From Archivesica marissinica (Eukaryota > Mollusca > Bivalvia > Venerida > Vesicomyidae), in assembly GCA_014843695.1 (NCBI GenBank), contig CM026386.1:11349814-11413813 (forward strand): a stretch of 64,000 bases of DNA. Direction: 5' to 3'. The position numbers were made by a program, and so were the translations under genes. The notes beneath the pieces were generated by a model. That model did not search any database. It worked only from the letters and a program-made list of their open reading frames with translations, and was not told where the DNA came from. Shown here piece after piece: positions 1 to 9,507 of this stretch (within the stretch, counting starts at the first letter, position 1; each line of letters begins with the position of its first letter).

Positions 1-114
1 AGGATAAATAATATGTTTATCCATCGTAGTTAAAACCATACTAAAACCTATAGAGTGTATGGTCTTATATAGTATATAAGACCGTCTACATACTTGAAAA
101 AACACTTTAAAAAT
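1..114. other. Left edge of the viral element with two short palindromes
   Basis: This is AT-rich sequence with no gene. Positions 2-22 form a 7-bp inverted repeat (GGATAAA/TTTATCC). Positions 61-83 form a perfect 11-bp inverted repeat around one base (GGTCTTATATA/TATATAAGACC), which includes a TATA-like core. These could be promoter or terminal structures. The true end of the element and its terminal inverted repeat are not visible and may lie outside the window. Confidence 0.4.
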
Positions 115-594
115 CTACCAATCTCTGATGGAATGTTTATGCAGTAAAACATCAAGTACATTTACAAAATCATTATCATAAGGCAGTATATTTTGTTTAC
201 AATATATAATATATTCATTATACATTAAAAGCCAAGAATCATAGTGTATACCTATAGTTCTACACATAGAAGGCATATTAATAGCTGGTATAATAATTAT
301 ATTATATTTTGATAAAAAATGTTTCAATATACTTTCTATATCCATATCAGGCCCTAAATATTTAGGTGCATTTATAAAAAGCATTCCATAACAATCTTCA
401 TATGGTTCACCATCCAATGTAATAATACATTGTGGTTTTATAGATAAGTCAACATTAGAGCCAACTTTTCTAATGATTTCATCATTTATCATTTCAATGA
501 ACACCTCACAATTTATACCTAAAAATACTTTAGAATATTGTAAACCATAATTAGTATCAACAATATGATGAGTTTTTTCCCGTATATTATTCAT
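115..594 (-). CDS. Unknown 159-aa protein at the left end of the viral element
   Basis: I do not recognise this gene. It is an intact ATG-started frame with the AT-rich codon use of its neighbours. No transmembrane segment, signal peptide or clear motif is visible. A hydrophobic run IIIIPAINM lies near residue 100, and Cys residues are scattered. The frame stays open for roughly 40 codons upstream of the ATG without another ATG. That extension contains a repeated (Q/E)LDL-type pattern, mirrored in the DNA by two AAAGATCTAATT copies at about 609 and 656, so the N terminus may be longer or damaged. A TATA-like run (ATAAATATAAG on the minus strand, about 705-725) lies upstream. It is transcribed in the same direction as NADAR and PolB. 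Confidence 0.5.
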   Translation of the reverse strand: MNNIREKTHHIVDTNYGLQYSKVFLGINCEVFIEMINDEIIRKVGSNVDLSIKPQCIITLDGEPYEDCYGMLFINAPKYLGPDMDIESILKHFLSKYNIIIIPAINMPSMCRTIGIHYDSWLLMYNEYIIYCKQNILPYDNDFVNVLDVLLHKHSIRDW

Positions 595-763
595 TCTAGT
601 ATTAAGTAAAAGATCTAATTCCTTATTTTTAGTATTCTCTTTAGCGCTAATAAAAAGATCTAATTGCTTATGCTTACTATCCCTAACTGTTGTAAACCAC
701 TATACTATAGTCTTATATTTATAGTATATATTGAAGTGGTTATGTTTTGAAATTCAAGTACTT

Positions 764-1288
764 TTAACAATGTCTAAGATGTTTAGTTGTTATAGATCGT
801 CTTAACCAGTATCTAATATTTGTTAAAATTAAACCTAATTGGTTTTCACCGTACCAGTTAGATTGTAAAAGAGCATTAGAATCATTTATATTTAAACCAA
901 TACCCCAATAAAGATCATGACTACTAGCTTCACCAAATTTAGAATGTTTAGTACCTAAAAGTGTTTGTAATAGTTCTTTATTCTGTAGATATTTATACAT
1001 ATTACCTTGAAACATAACTTCAAAACGTTTTTTATTCCAAATATCAGAATTAAAACTATTAAAATAAGTACCACCTAATTTCTTTTGTTGATACGGTGAT
1101 ACTTCATTTAATATTTGTTCAGCTAGTAAATGTTTACCAAAAGTTATACATTTATTATATTGATAATATTGTTCTACACAATTAAATATTATATCAGAAT
1201 TATCTTTAAATGTACATTTATACATATTACTAAACACTGCGTCACTATTATAGAATATTATAACGTTATCTCTCGTTCTGATAGGCAT
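764..1288 (-). CDS. NADAR-domain protein (YbiA-like N-glycosidase fold)
   Basis: This intact 174-aa ORF consists almost entirely of a NADAR domain. Visible family motifs are FSNMY (19-23), EQYYQYNK (39-46), a W-x3-R segment near 84-88, the signature EASSHDLYWGIGL (120-132) and WYGENQLG (145-152), followed by IR. NADAR proteins act on N-glycosidic bonds of ADP-ribose-type or riboflavin-pathway substrates; some bacterial members remove ADP-ribose from guanine in DNA. The substrate here is unknown. Its ATG lies 2 bp after the stop of the last PolB frame on the same strand, so the two are likely expressed together. A role in reversing host ADP-ribosylation or in NAD metabolism is inference. All signature residues listed are present, so the enzyme looks capable of function. 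Confidence 0.85.
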   Translation of the reverse strand: MPIRTRDNVIIFYNSDAVFSNMYKCTFKDNSDIIFNCVEQYYQYNKCITFGKHLLAEQILNEVSPYQQKKLGGTYFNSFNSDIWNKKRFEVMFQGNMYKYLQNKELLQTLLGTKHSKFGEASSHDLYWGIGLNINDSNALLQSNWYGENQLGLILTNIRYWLRRSITTKHLRHC

Positions 1289-1290
1289 AA

Positions 1291-4200
1291 TTAATGAGTA
1301 ACTATAGAGGTATTTAGATCGTTTTTATATCCGAAAGGAATGGTATCAAAACGGTTAACAATAACACGTTTTGTATAAACAGAACGAAATAATTTTGTAC
1401 GATGTTCAGTAGTTACAGTTCTGTTACGATTCTTTTGAATTTTTGAATCATAATGTATTGTAGTTGCATAATTTTCGCGATCATTAGCACAATCTACCAT
1501 AGTTTTAAAATTTACCAATTCAGATGTGTTATAATATATCGTTAAACCCTTAACCTTACATTTAGTAATAGTTAAGCCATCTGAATCAATATATTTATAA
1601 CCATAATTTTTAGGTCCTAAACCAACATATTCGATAATTTTACCCGATGGTACTTCATCAGCCCAGCAGCCTAAACGTCCATTAATAATAGGTATATCGT
1701 AAGTATTTGGTCTTTTAATATAAATACAGCTATCAGTATCGAAATATAGAACTCTATTACCTAATTTCTTAAGTTCATTATAAAGTACTAATCTAGCATA
1801 TGCCGTAACATGCGCAGCTACCGGTACATTAGCTGATTCGTGAGGTAAATACTCTTTATTTTTATCTGTATACGCAGCTAATAAAAACTGACAATTATTA
1901 AACAATTCTAGAGAGTGGATTTTGCATTAATTCAAAAAAATAGCCAACATTACTAATATATTCTGTTTCGGTCATAGTATTATTTTGAGCATTTTTGCCC
2001 CATAAACAATTTAACATAGCTTTAGCAAAGCCAGGATTTTTAACTACTATGTCTAATAGTATGCCTTCAATTTTAAAATAATCATCTTTAAATTTTATTT
2101 CATCATCTACATTTTTAACCCATGATGGATAACCACTAGCCTCTTGTTTAATTTTTAAGAATGTATTGATATACTCAGAATATACATTATCGGACCAATT
2201 ATCCCAAGACCATAATTGATAGATCGTAATAATTTTATATCCTAATTCTATAGCGGCTGTGATTTCAACCATTGTCCAAGTACCTATTAAACATCTATCA
2301 TTAGCATCATGATTACAAACTGCTATATCATCCGTTGCACATTTCATACATAGAGGAAATACCATTTTTTTATTACAATGAACCATAAAGATTGTGGCGG
2401 TAATATTTTACATTTAATAATACCTCTATATTTAGTAATATTATTAATATCTATATCTTCAGCTGTAAGTATATTGGGATGTCCAATAGGATATTCTCTA
2501 TATTTATTAACGTAAGGATATAAACTACAAATATCTACATATTTTAATTCCTCATCTTGTTTAGCCTTATAATATATTTTCACAGAATTAGTTCTACCGC
2601 CAAATAGAGCATCTCTAGGTCTAATAGGATCTAAATGTTTCGAAAATTTCTCTATAAAAGATCTATAATCTATATCAGATTTACAAAGATTATCAAATTC
2701 ACATTCCCACATAGTAATAACGTTATAGCCTAATTTACATAGTATATTTTTTCTTGTAACGTTCTTTTTATATAAAGAATCCATTGTTTTAGACGAATAA
2801 GGATTAATAATAGTACGTTTTTTATAACATTTAATACATCCATGAAAAAAGCAACCATTAAATTCATAAACAGTATTTGTTTGTTCGCAGAAACCATCAA
2901 CGTAGAAAGTACCAATTTTATGTTCACCACCATTAAGAGCATGTTTAATTTTAATTGTATGTATATAACATTCACCCTGTAACCATCTAATAGCTTTAAT
3001 AGAATATCTACATTTATTAGGATAGCCAGCATCTGATATAATGGCTAAAGACTTTTCGGGTAAATAGTTTTTTCTCCAAGTTTTATTACAAGCCCCAGGT
3101 AATGTTAGAGCTTCTGTAAAAGGATTAAGGCCTTCGCTATTGATAAAAAGTTTAATAAATAAACCGCATCCACGTCTTAATATATCAACATCTGATATAC
3201 AATATAAACGCATTTCTAATCTAAAGTCAAAAATACATTTTTCAGAAACTTTAAGATCATACCATTTTAAAAAAGTAGATCTAGCCTCAGGATTAATTAT
3301 ACCTGGTTTATATAAATGTAATGGTAAATAAGGGCCTACGTAATTATCATATTCACCTGTATTTGCCCAATAAGGAAAATAACCTTTAGATAATTCATCA
3401 ATACCAAAAGTTTTAGGAAATGCCGATAATGGCATTTGTAGATAACTTAAAGAATCGATAAGTGTAACGTCTAAATAATTCAAAGAAATTATATTATTAC
3501 CTCTCATAATAACGGATGGTTTAGAAACACCTTCTTGTATTACGTGCCTTAATATAAACTGCGCATCATAACCTTTAGAATTATGAGCTATAGCGCATAC
3601 ACCTTTATGTATGGGTTGAAATAACCATGAACAAAAAATTTTTAAAGTTGATGAACCAGAGAAGATCCTTTGTCTAGATTCTTTAGAACATTTACAAGGA
3701 TCCTCTATAGGTTTTGATATACAAATATCGCATACTTTATGAGCTACACAATAATTAGGCGAATGTTCACCAGTGCTTAAAAACATACATTCAAAATCGT
3801 AGAAAATATATATTTGATTTATAGTTATATCATTATTATATTGAGGTATAAAACAATCATGATTTTCACCAACTATTTGTTTACAGTATTTACATTTTCT
3901 AGAACCAGCACATAAATGATTTTTATTCGTAGCTATACTCGTTTGACCGCAATCTTTACATTTATAAATCTGTGAACAAATGTTTGTTGTTCGTCTTATA
4001 TATTTATGATTTTCGTAACATTTATCGCTACGAAATGTCCTTTTACAATCGTTACAATGTATAGAAGTTACGTAAGGACATATAGATGATGCATAACAAA
4101 TACATATAGTAGAGCATTTATGTTTACTAATACAACTATAGAATACATTACAAGAATCACAATAATAGCTACGTCCTTTAAAACCGCATATACTTATTAT

Positions 4201-5049
4201 AGAATCAAAATGATGATGGTGATTATAAAGATGTAACGTTGTACCACCATTACCTTGAGACGTATATAACAATTGACCATGCTGACCCCAAATTTTTAAA
4301 GTATATAATGGTTTTAAATGTTCACTCATTATTTTAAATTGTTTAAGGCCACATTCAATATTTGTAGGTATATCGCAAGCTGCTAATAAATTGTTAGCTT
4401 CTTTAGTTTGCGTTATACGATTAGAATATTGAATATTTTTCCAATATTTTTTCCATTCGGGAGTATCATTTTTGTTAGCATGAGCTATACATACGCATAT
4501 AGCTCTTGCAAAACAAATACTATCATTATAATTAGTAATTCTAACAATAGAATTGTTATTTTTTAACATATTGTCTATATTAATATGAGTACCATGAGAC
4601 ATTGGTAAACGTTTTCGCCCACGGCCTCCAGGTATTACAGTATGTGTCATTTCAAGTCTTAAACCTTTGTCCTCCATCTTAAAAGTTTTATTACTTTGAG
4701 CTACTTTTTGTATCTCATTTAAAATGTTAGCCCCACTAACTGTAGATGATGTAGCGAATGGTATATGTATACCAAAGCCTAATGTAGGATGTGTAACAGA
4801 AATTCTGATTTTATCATTGTCATCAACACTACCGTATTTCTTTAAGTCATTTACTATAGAGTTAAATATATCGGGTGTGTAGCGTTTACCGCCATCAATA
4901 ACAAGATCATAAACTCTGCTAGATGTTTTAAATTTACGCGAAATTCTAACATCTCTTTCGCATATGTCATATGTAGAATCGTTATTATCAATTTCTTCAT
5001 TATCGGATGTTTCTTCATCCGTAGATTGCGAGTAATCGACAAGAGGCAT
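1291..5049 (-). pseudogene. polB: Protein-primed family B DNA polymerase (Maverick/adintovirus PolB), broken into three frames
   Basis: This is the replicative polymerase of the element. The N-terminal frame (5049-2344, 901 codons) holds a Cys/His-rich region (about residues 285-400), an exonuclease motif with the D-x-E of YDFEC (about 415-425), an inserted endonuclease-like segment with EFNGCFFHGC (about 730) and polymerase motif A, DICSLYP (about 840). A second frame (2386-1898) carries the region before motif B and a motif B-like NPGFAKAMLNCLWG. The third frame (1905-1291) has motif C, YFDTDS, and the K-x-KG segment. Frames one and three are in the same register and the middle one is not, so there are two offsetting breaks, near 2365-2385 and 1900. 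The first lies beside an A7 run. The gene is divergent from the zinc-knuckle gene and shares its promoter region. Identity is certain; activity as assembled is not. Confidence 0.93.
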
Positions 5050-5167
5050 AGTTGATGTTGTTTATTGGTTATTGTAACTTCTTATATAGCCATAACCACT
5101 TGAGATATCTATAAAAGAAGATACGTAATAGTTATTAGTTACATTGTCAGAGCTAATACCGTTAAAC
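5050..5167. promoter_or_regulatory. Bidirectional promoter between PolB and the zinc-knuckle gene
   Basis: Two outward-facing TATA boxes lie back to back: CTATATAAGAAG read on the minus strand (about 5073-5084) and CTATAAAAGAAG on the plus strand (about 5110-5121). A CCACTTGAGATATC segment lies between them. The same TATA-plus-AAGAAG arrangement appears at 17,134-17,144, preceded by CACTTGAAGATA. A shared core promoter for the element is inferred from these three sites. Confidence 0.55.
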
Positions 5168-5905
5168 ATGGATATTCGAGACTACTCTACATATAGGTGT
5201 TACAAATGTAATACATTAGGCCATTGTTCGGCTAATTGTAAAGCTTCAAAAGCTGTACAACAAAATGTAAAAATACAATATAAGAAAGCTGCTAAATGTA
5301 CAAATTGTCATCAATTAGGACATTATGTAACAAAATGTGATGCACCAAAATGTGGCTTATGTTATAAAATAGGTCATATTACGGTTAATTGTAAAGAGGA
5401 TAAATGCGAATGTTATAAATGTCATAACATAGGTCATTATCCTTCAAAATGTCCAAATGACGATAAATTAAAAAATATTACGTGCTACAAGTGTAGCCGT
5501 ATGGGCCATTACGCTAATAACTGCACTAATATGATATGTACTAATTGCGGAGGTGTAGATCATTTAAGTAAAGTATGTCCTGAAGAACGTTTATGTTATA
5601 AATGTCATATGCCTGGACATTATGCGTCGAAATGCGAGATAACGGTTATAGATGAAGAAGAAATAACGCCTAATCAAGAGGCTATGATAAATCGTTACAA
5701 AAATGATAGCGATACAACAGATAGTACAGTAATATTGAGCGATGATGATGAAGACGATAATTGGTTAGGAAAATCACTACTAAAAGTCGAATCATCTACG
5801 GATAAAATTAAAGAATTGAAGAAATTGAAGAGGAATAATAAAGATCCAAGAAAACGTAAATACAATGATGTATTGGATGCTTTTGTCAAGAATAAGAAGG
5901 TATAA
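5168..5905 (+). CDS. Seven-CCHC zinc-knuckle protein with acidic/basic tail
   Basis: This protein of about 245 aa probably binds single-stranded nucleic acid. Seven C-x2-C-x4-H-x4-C knuckles fill roughly its first 155 residues, resembling cellular CNBP and retroviral nucleocapsid knuckles. An acidic patch (SDDDEDD) and a lysine-rich tail (KKLKR, DPRKRK, KNKK) follow. I place the start at the ATG at 5168. The frame is open upstream to 5144, but only with a non-ATG codon. The gene is intact, diverges from PolB and has its own TATA box about 50 bp upstream. Possible roles are replication, RNA binding or genome condensation; the sequence does not decide between them. Confidence 0.8.
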   Translation: MDIRDYSTYRCYKCNTLGHCSANCKASKAVQQNVKIQYKKAAKCTNCHQLGHYVTKCDAPKCGLCYKIGHITVNCKEDKCECYKCHNIGHYPSKCPNDDKLKNITCYKCSRMGHYANNCTNMICTNCGGVDHLSKVCPEERLCYKCHMPGHYASKCEITVIDEEEITPNQEAMINRYKNDSDTTDSTVILSDDDEDDNWLGKSLLKVESSTDKIKELKKLKRNNKDPRKRKYNDVLDAFVKNKKV

Positions 5906-6117
5906 TTACAGCATCAACAGAGCAACAACATCATCAGCAGCATAATAACTATTATACAGTATATAAAGATATTGAAATGTATCATTATAATAAAAAACTA
6001 CAACGTTTAAGGTGTATAATATGTAACTATAAACTATATGGTAATAAAGAGTTGTTGTAATAAGTGTATAAGACAACAAACAGTGTATAAAACAATACAC
6101 GATTATAACTATACAAC
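5906..6117 (+). promoter_or_regulatory. Leader/promoter region of the dNK gene
   Basis: This is AT-rich intergenic DNA with no ORF of note. It contains several TATA-like sites: GTATATAAAG near 5960, GTGTATAAGAC at about 6064 and GTGTATAAAAC at about 6083. The last two lie 35-55 bp before the dNK ATG and are the most plausible core promoter. Confidence 0.4.
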
Positions 6118-6731
6118 ATGTTGTTTAGTTTGGAAGGAAATATAGGCGCTGGTAAAAGTACGTTATTAAAACGTATTGTTACAACTTTTGAAGACAGTTA
6201 TATATATCCTGAAAGAATAAACGAATGGTCGTGTGTACGTGGACGTAAAACAGACTACAATTTATTGTATTTAGGCGTAAAGGATCCAATAAACTATTGT
6301 TTTCCTTTACAATTAACGACATTAGAAAGTCATAGACAAACAATAAAAATTATAGGTGATAAACCTGGTTATCATTTTTTTGTGAAAGATCACAGATAAG
6401 TTGCCAGAAAGTGTTTACAAGATTTTATATAGAACAAAACAATATAAACGATTGTGAAATAGCCGTATACGATAATATGATATCTAATATGAAAAATCCA
6501 GATCATATATTATATTTGAATACACCGACAGAAATATGTTTACAAAGAATACGTAAACGTAATAGAACCGAAGAAGAACAATTAGATATAGACTATTTGT
6601 CAGTGCTACATAAATATCATCAAGAATGGCTATCGAAAGAAGAAGAAATACCAATAACGATATTACATTATGAAAATAATGTAAAACAAATAATGAATAC
6701 AATACGTACCGTGTTATCCCAGCATATTTAA
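6118..6731 (+). pseudogene. Deoxynucleoside kinase (dNK/TK2-like), one frameshift
   Basis: This enzyme phosphorylates deoxynucleosides and would supply dNTP precursors for viral DNA synthesis. The first frame (6118-6399) begins at an ATG and carries the P-loop GNIGAGKST at residues 7-15, then a glutamate in YPERINEW. The remainder is in another frame and ends at 6731. Just after a T7 run at about 6376-6382, that second frame shows the E-R-S motif expected of the family, followed by RFYIEQ, a YLNTP segment and the R-x3-R lid (RIRKRNR). The total length of about 200 codons fits the family. The single break at the homopolymer could be a mutation or an assembly error. Its 3' end overlaps the convergent gene by 4 bp. 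Confidence 0.85.
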
Positions 6732-7333
6732 TGCTTAGTTGGAGCCCCATTATACTTGATCTTCTTTTCACCAATTGGTGGATGTTTAAGACCTTTTGAG
6801 ATTTTCTGAGCTTCAATCATATTTATTTGCGTATCTGCTTTAGATACGACAATATTATCATCATCATCACTAGATGAACTATGTTTACGTTTTCTAGAAT
6901 ATTTACGTTTCTTATAAGACGATTTTTCCTTTGTATCTTTATAACTACTTCTAGTAGATATTATTTTATTTATAGTAAGTTTAGGTATCGGTATAGATTC
7001 ATACGGTACATTTAAATTATTATTAACGTTAGTAAATTTAACGGGCACTCTAATTTCATCAGGCACAAATAATAAACGTTTTTTGTTCATAACTTGAGAC
7101 ATTTCTCTAGAATTAGCTACTAAAATATCTAAAGATGTTCTAATATGAATCATATTAAAATTAGATAATTTTACCTCAGCTAATAGATCATCATAACGAT
7201 TTCCGCATGTAGATTCATACGGTAAATCTTGTGTAGGTTGATAAGACATATTAAATGCCTTATTATCTAACACAGGTAAACCAGCATCTACCATACAAGT
7301 TTCTAAAATATCTTCCATAATAGTAGAACTCAT
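6728..7333 (-). CDS. Unknown 201-aa protein with basic, serine-rich tail
   Basis: I do not recognise the family. The ORF is intact from an ATG at 7333. The N-terminal 110 residues look globular. The C-terminal part has a strongly basic KKRKYSRKRKH run, then SSSSDDDD, then a mixed tail. This suggests a nuclear localisation signal next to an acidic phospho-acceptor patch, by inference. It converges on dNK (4-bp overlap) and diverges from the packaging ATPase across a 359-bp regulatory region. Confidence 0.5.
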   Translation of the reverse strand: MSSTIMEDILETCMVDAGLPVLDNKAFNMSYQPTQDLPYESTCGNRYDDLLAEVKLSNFNMIHIRTSLDILVANSREMSQVMNKKRLLFVPDEIRVPVKFTNVNNNLNVPYESIPIPKLTINKIISTRSSYKDTKEKSSYKKRKYSRKRKHSSSSDDDDNIVVSKADTQINMIEAQKISKGLKHPPIGEKKIKYNGAPTKH

Positions 7334-7692
7334 AGTATTTGTTCAGATACAAAGGAATATTTTAGTTTAATGTGGCATTTACGTTAACTTTTATACTATT
7401 CTGTTACGTAAACACTTATGTACATACTTAAACAATTATTGTATAGAACGTTTTTTTAATAGGTTAGATATTTTAACCAATAGTTGTATAGAATGAATAT
7501 AATTGGCTTAATTTATGTTGGCATCATTATAAGTGTGTTATTTTGTATGTATTTCTGCACGTAGATGTTTAATACTGTTTTTATATGTATTTCTGCACGT
7601 AATTGTTAATACTGTTTTATATATATATATATATAGGAATATTATGAAATAAAATATCATAATCTATATTTTGTTTGTTATTGAACGTTATA
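7334..7692. promoter_or_regulatory. Divergent regulatory region upstream of the packaging/virion genes
   Basis: This non-coding AT-rich spacer lies between the minus-strand 201-aa gene and the plus-strand ATPase. It contains two tandem ~35-bp copies (7546-7581 and 7584-7618), each opening with TATGTATTTCTGCACGTA and closing with AATACTGTTTT. An (AT)n run follows at 7619-7635, about 60 bp before the ATPase ATG. A second imperfect pair, CAAT(T)A..TTGTATAGAA, lies at about 7432 and 7480. The 35-bp repeats are candidate activator sites for the late genes. Confidence 0.45.
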
Positions 7693-8352
7693 ATGGAATA
7701 TAACGACAAAAAAGTTATATTTCGACATCCAAGCAATATATATGTTGCGGGTCCTAGCGGTAGCGGTAAAACGTTTACAGTTGGTAAAATAGTCAAATAT
7801 AGAAAAGAAATATTTGACAAACCTATAGACCACGTATATTGGTGCTATAAAGAATGGCAATATCAATACGATATTGTTAAACAAGACGATATAGACGATC
7901 AACAGATAACATTTATTGACGGAATACCCGAAGATGATGATACATATTTCCCAATGTCACCCGATAAACCATATATGATAATATTTGATGATATGATGGG
8001 TACAGAATATGAGAATAAAATTGTATCATGGTTTACGCGTAAAGGTCATCATAGAGGAGCTACGTGTATATATATATCTCAAAATTTATATCAACAAAGT
8101 AAACATTCTAGAAATATAAATTTAAATTCGAAATATATGTTATTATTTCAAAATAGTAGAGATAAAGGTCAAATAAAAGTATTAGAAACACAATCCCAAA
8201 TAAAACATTTAGTAGAAGCCTATAATAATGCTACCAATACATCATACGGTTATTTATTAGTAGACTTTCATCCGATGACTAATGAAACATATAGATTAAA
8301 AACTGTAATATTTCCTCATAAAGATTGTATAGGACCTACAATATATATATAA
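7693..8352 (+). CDS. FtsK/A32-like genome-packaging ATPase
   Basis: This intact 219-aa ATPase pumps viral DNA into the capsid in Maverick and related double-jelly-roll viruses. The Walker A motif GPSGSGKT is at residues 20-27 and a Walker B strand ending in FDD is at 94-100. The remainder keeps the short, single-domain A32-type layout (SWFTRKGHHRGATCIYISQNL). I chose the ATG at 7693; the frame extends 18 nt further upstream but only with a TTG. It is the first gene of the rightward virion cluster. Confidence 0.9.
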   Translation: MEYNDKKVIFRHPSNIYVAGPSGSGKTFTVGKIVKYRKEIFDKPIDHVYWCYKEWQYQYDIVKQDDIDDQQITFIDGIPEDDDTYFPMSPDKPYMIIFDDMMGTEYENKIVSWFTRKGHHRGATCIYISQNLYQQSKHSRNINLNSKYMLLFQNSRDKGQIKVLETQSQIKHLVEAYNNATNTSYGYLLVDFHPMTNETYRLKTVIFPHKDCIGPTIYI

Positions 8353-8353
8353 A

Positions 8354-8795
8354 ATGAATATATATAATTTAATAAAGCTTTTATTGAAGGAACAAAATCC
8401 GGATAACCGCGAACAATTATTAACAACTAGTAATAATCGTTTAACGAAATGGTTTATAGCTATAGCTAAAAGTATATTAGATGATGAAATATCAATGCCT
8501 AAACAAACGCTAAAATTTATGAAAAAAACATGAAAATACTATAAAAGCTATAGGAGATCAAAATACTTCTATGGCTGATAGAAAAAAATTAATACTTACT
8601 AAAGGAGGTAGCGGATTTTTAGGAGGCGTAATATTACGTACATTTATTAATTGGAAAATTAATAAAAAAGTATCCGTTAGTAAACCTAAAAAGCTTAAAA
8701 AAGTATCCGTTAGTAAACCTAAAAAGCCTAAAAAAGTAACCGTTAAAAAACCTAAAATGAAAAAATCTAATAATTCGATAATAGCTGATGTTGTG

Positions 8796-8831
<36 letters not shown>

Positions 8832-9185
8832 CCGATTAAATCTATGATATTACAAACTATGACACCTATAGCATCACCATCATCATCATCATCATTATTA
8901 AGTATTAATATGCCTCAAGGATTTAGCCCCGATAATTACGATATTACTTCATGGTCACCGTTAAAGGAAACTAATAAAGTTGTTAAATTACCTTCTATGA
9001 ATACTTTTTTACAACGTATACCACCTACAAAAACGTACGTATCACCGACGTTAACTAATTTGAATAATATATACGATGATGATACAATAACATCAACGAT
9101 TAATAAGTTAACGGTACCCACAACGTTGTCAACACCACCGTTACTAGTTAATTTAAATGATAGCGTTTTATCGCAATACTTATAA
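8354..9185 (+). pseudogene. Small virion-core-type protein with GGxGFLG motif, split by a frameshift
   Basis: The first part is a 59-codon ORF (8354-8533) that ends just after an A7 run. The second part is the frame open at 8571-9185 (204 aa), which is also open just upstream of its ATG. Read as family members, the two halves match the layout of small conserved Maverick/adintovirus proteins: a helical N-terminal half, then a basic stretch, then a glycine-rich GGSGFLGG hydrophobic segment. Downstream are lysine-rich repeats (two KVSVSKPKK copies), a serine run encoded by a TCA microsatellite near 8796-8829, and a low-complexity Ser/Thr/Pro tail. The ATG at 8571 could instead be a real start. 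The virion-protein role is inferred from position and composition. Confidence 0.6.
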
Positions 9186-9275
9186 ATTAACCATTTTTTA
9201 AAAAATACCCTGAATTATTTAGCTAATAAATACGATATGTAATTAATAATATACTTCATTTAACGTATTGATATC

Positions 9276-9482
9276 ATGGCAGGTAAACGTAGTAAATGTA
9301 GTAGAAGACGTTCTCGTAAACAACACGGCGGTAATATTAAACGCCGTAGTCATCGTCGTCGTCGTCGTAGAAATCAACGAGGCGGTTTAATACCATTGCC
9401 ATTGATGACTTTAGGCGCTGGTCTATTAGCTCCTATTATAGCCGATGGTGTTAACGATATAGTAAAACGTTTCGGTATATAA
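9276..9482 (+). CDS. Small arginine-rich core protein with hydrophobic tail (adenovirus pX-like)
   Basis: This 68-aa intact ORF has an N-terminal half that is almost pure Arg/Lys/Ser with a GG, then an RHRRRRRRNQRGG-like stretch. A hydrophobic LIPLPLMTLGAGLLAPIIADG segment follows. The arrangement is typical of DNA-condensing core peptides in adenoviruses and adintoviruses. DNA condensation in the virion is inference. It is placed directly between other core-like genes. Confidence 0.65.
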   Translation: MAGKRSKCSRRRSRKQHGGNIKRRSHRRRRRRNQRGGLIPLPLMTLGAGLLAPIIADGVNDIVKRFGI

Positions 9483-9507
9483 TATCATTATTATATTATT
9501 AGTTATC

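Noticed and set aside
1..22. GGATAAA/TTTATCC as the element's terminal inverted repeat
   Set aside because: No inverted match is found near 18.3-18.6 kb; it is only a local hairpin.
2730..3331. ORFs of 100 and 63 codons overlapping PolB
   Set aside because: They are shadow frames of the polymerase gene with no independent features.
8521..8535. Programmed -1 frameshift at the A7 run of the 8354 gene
   Set aside because: The codon phase does not fit an X-XXY-YYZ slippery heptamer and the downstream frame lies at +1, so a one-base indel is simpler.
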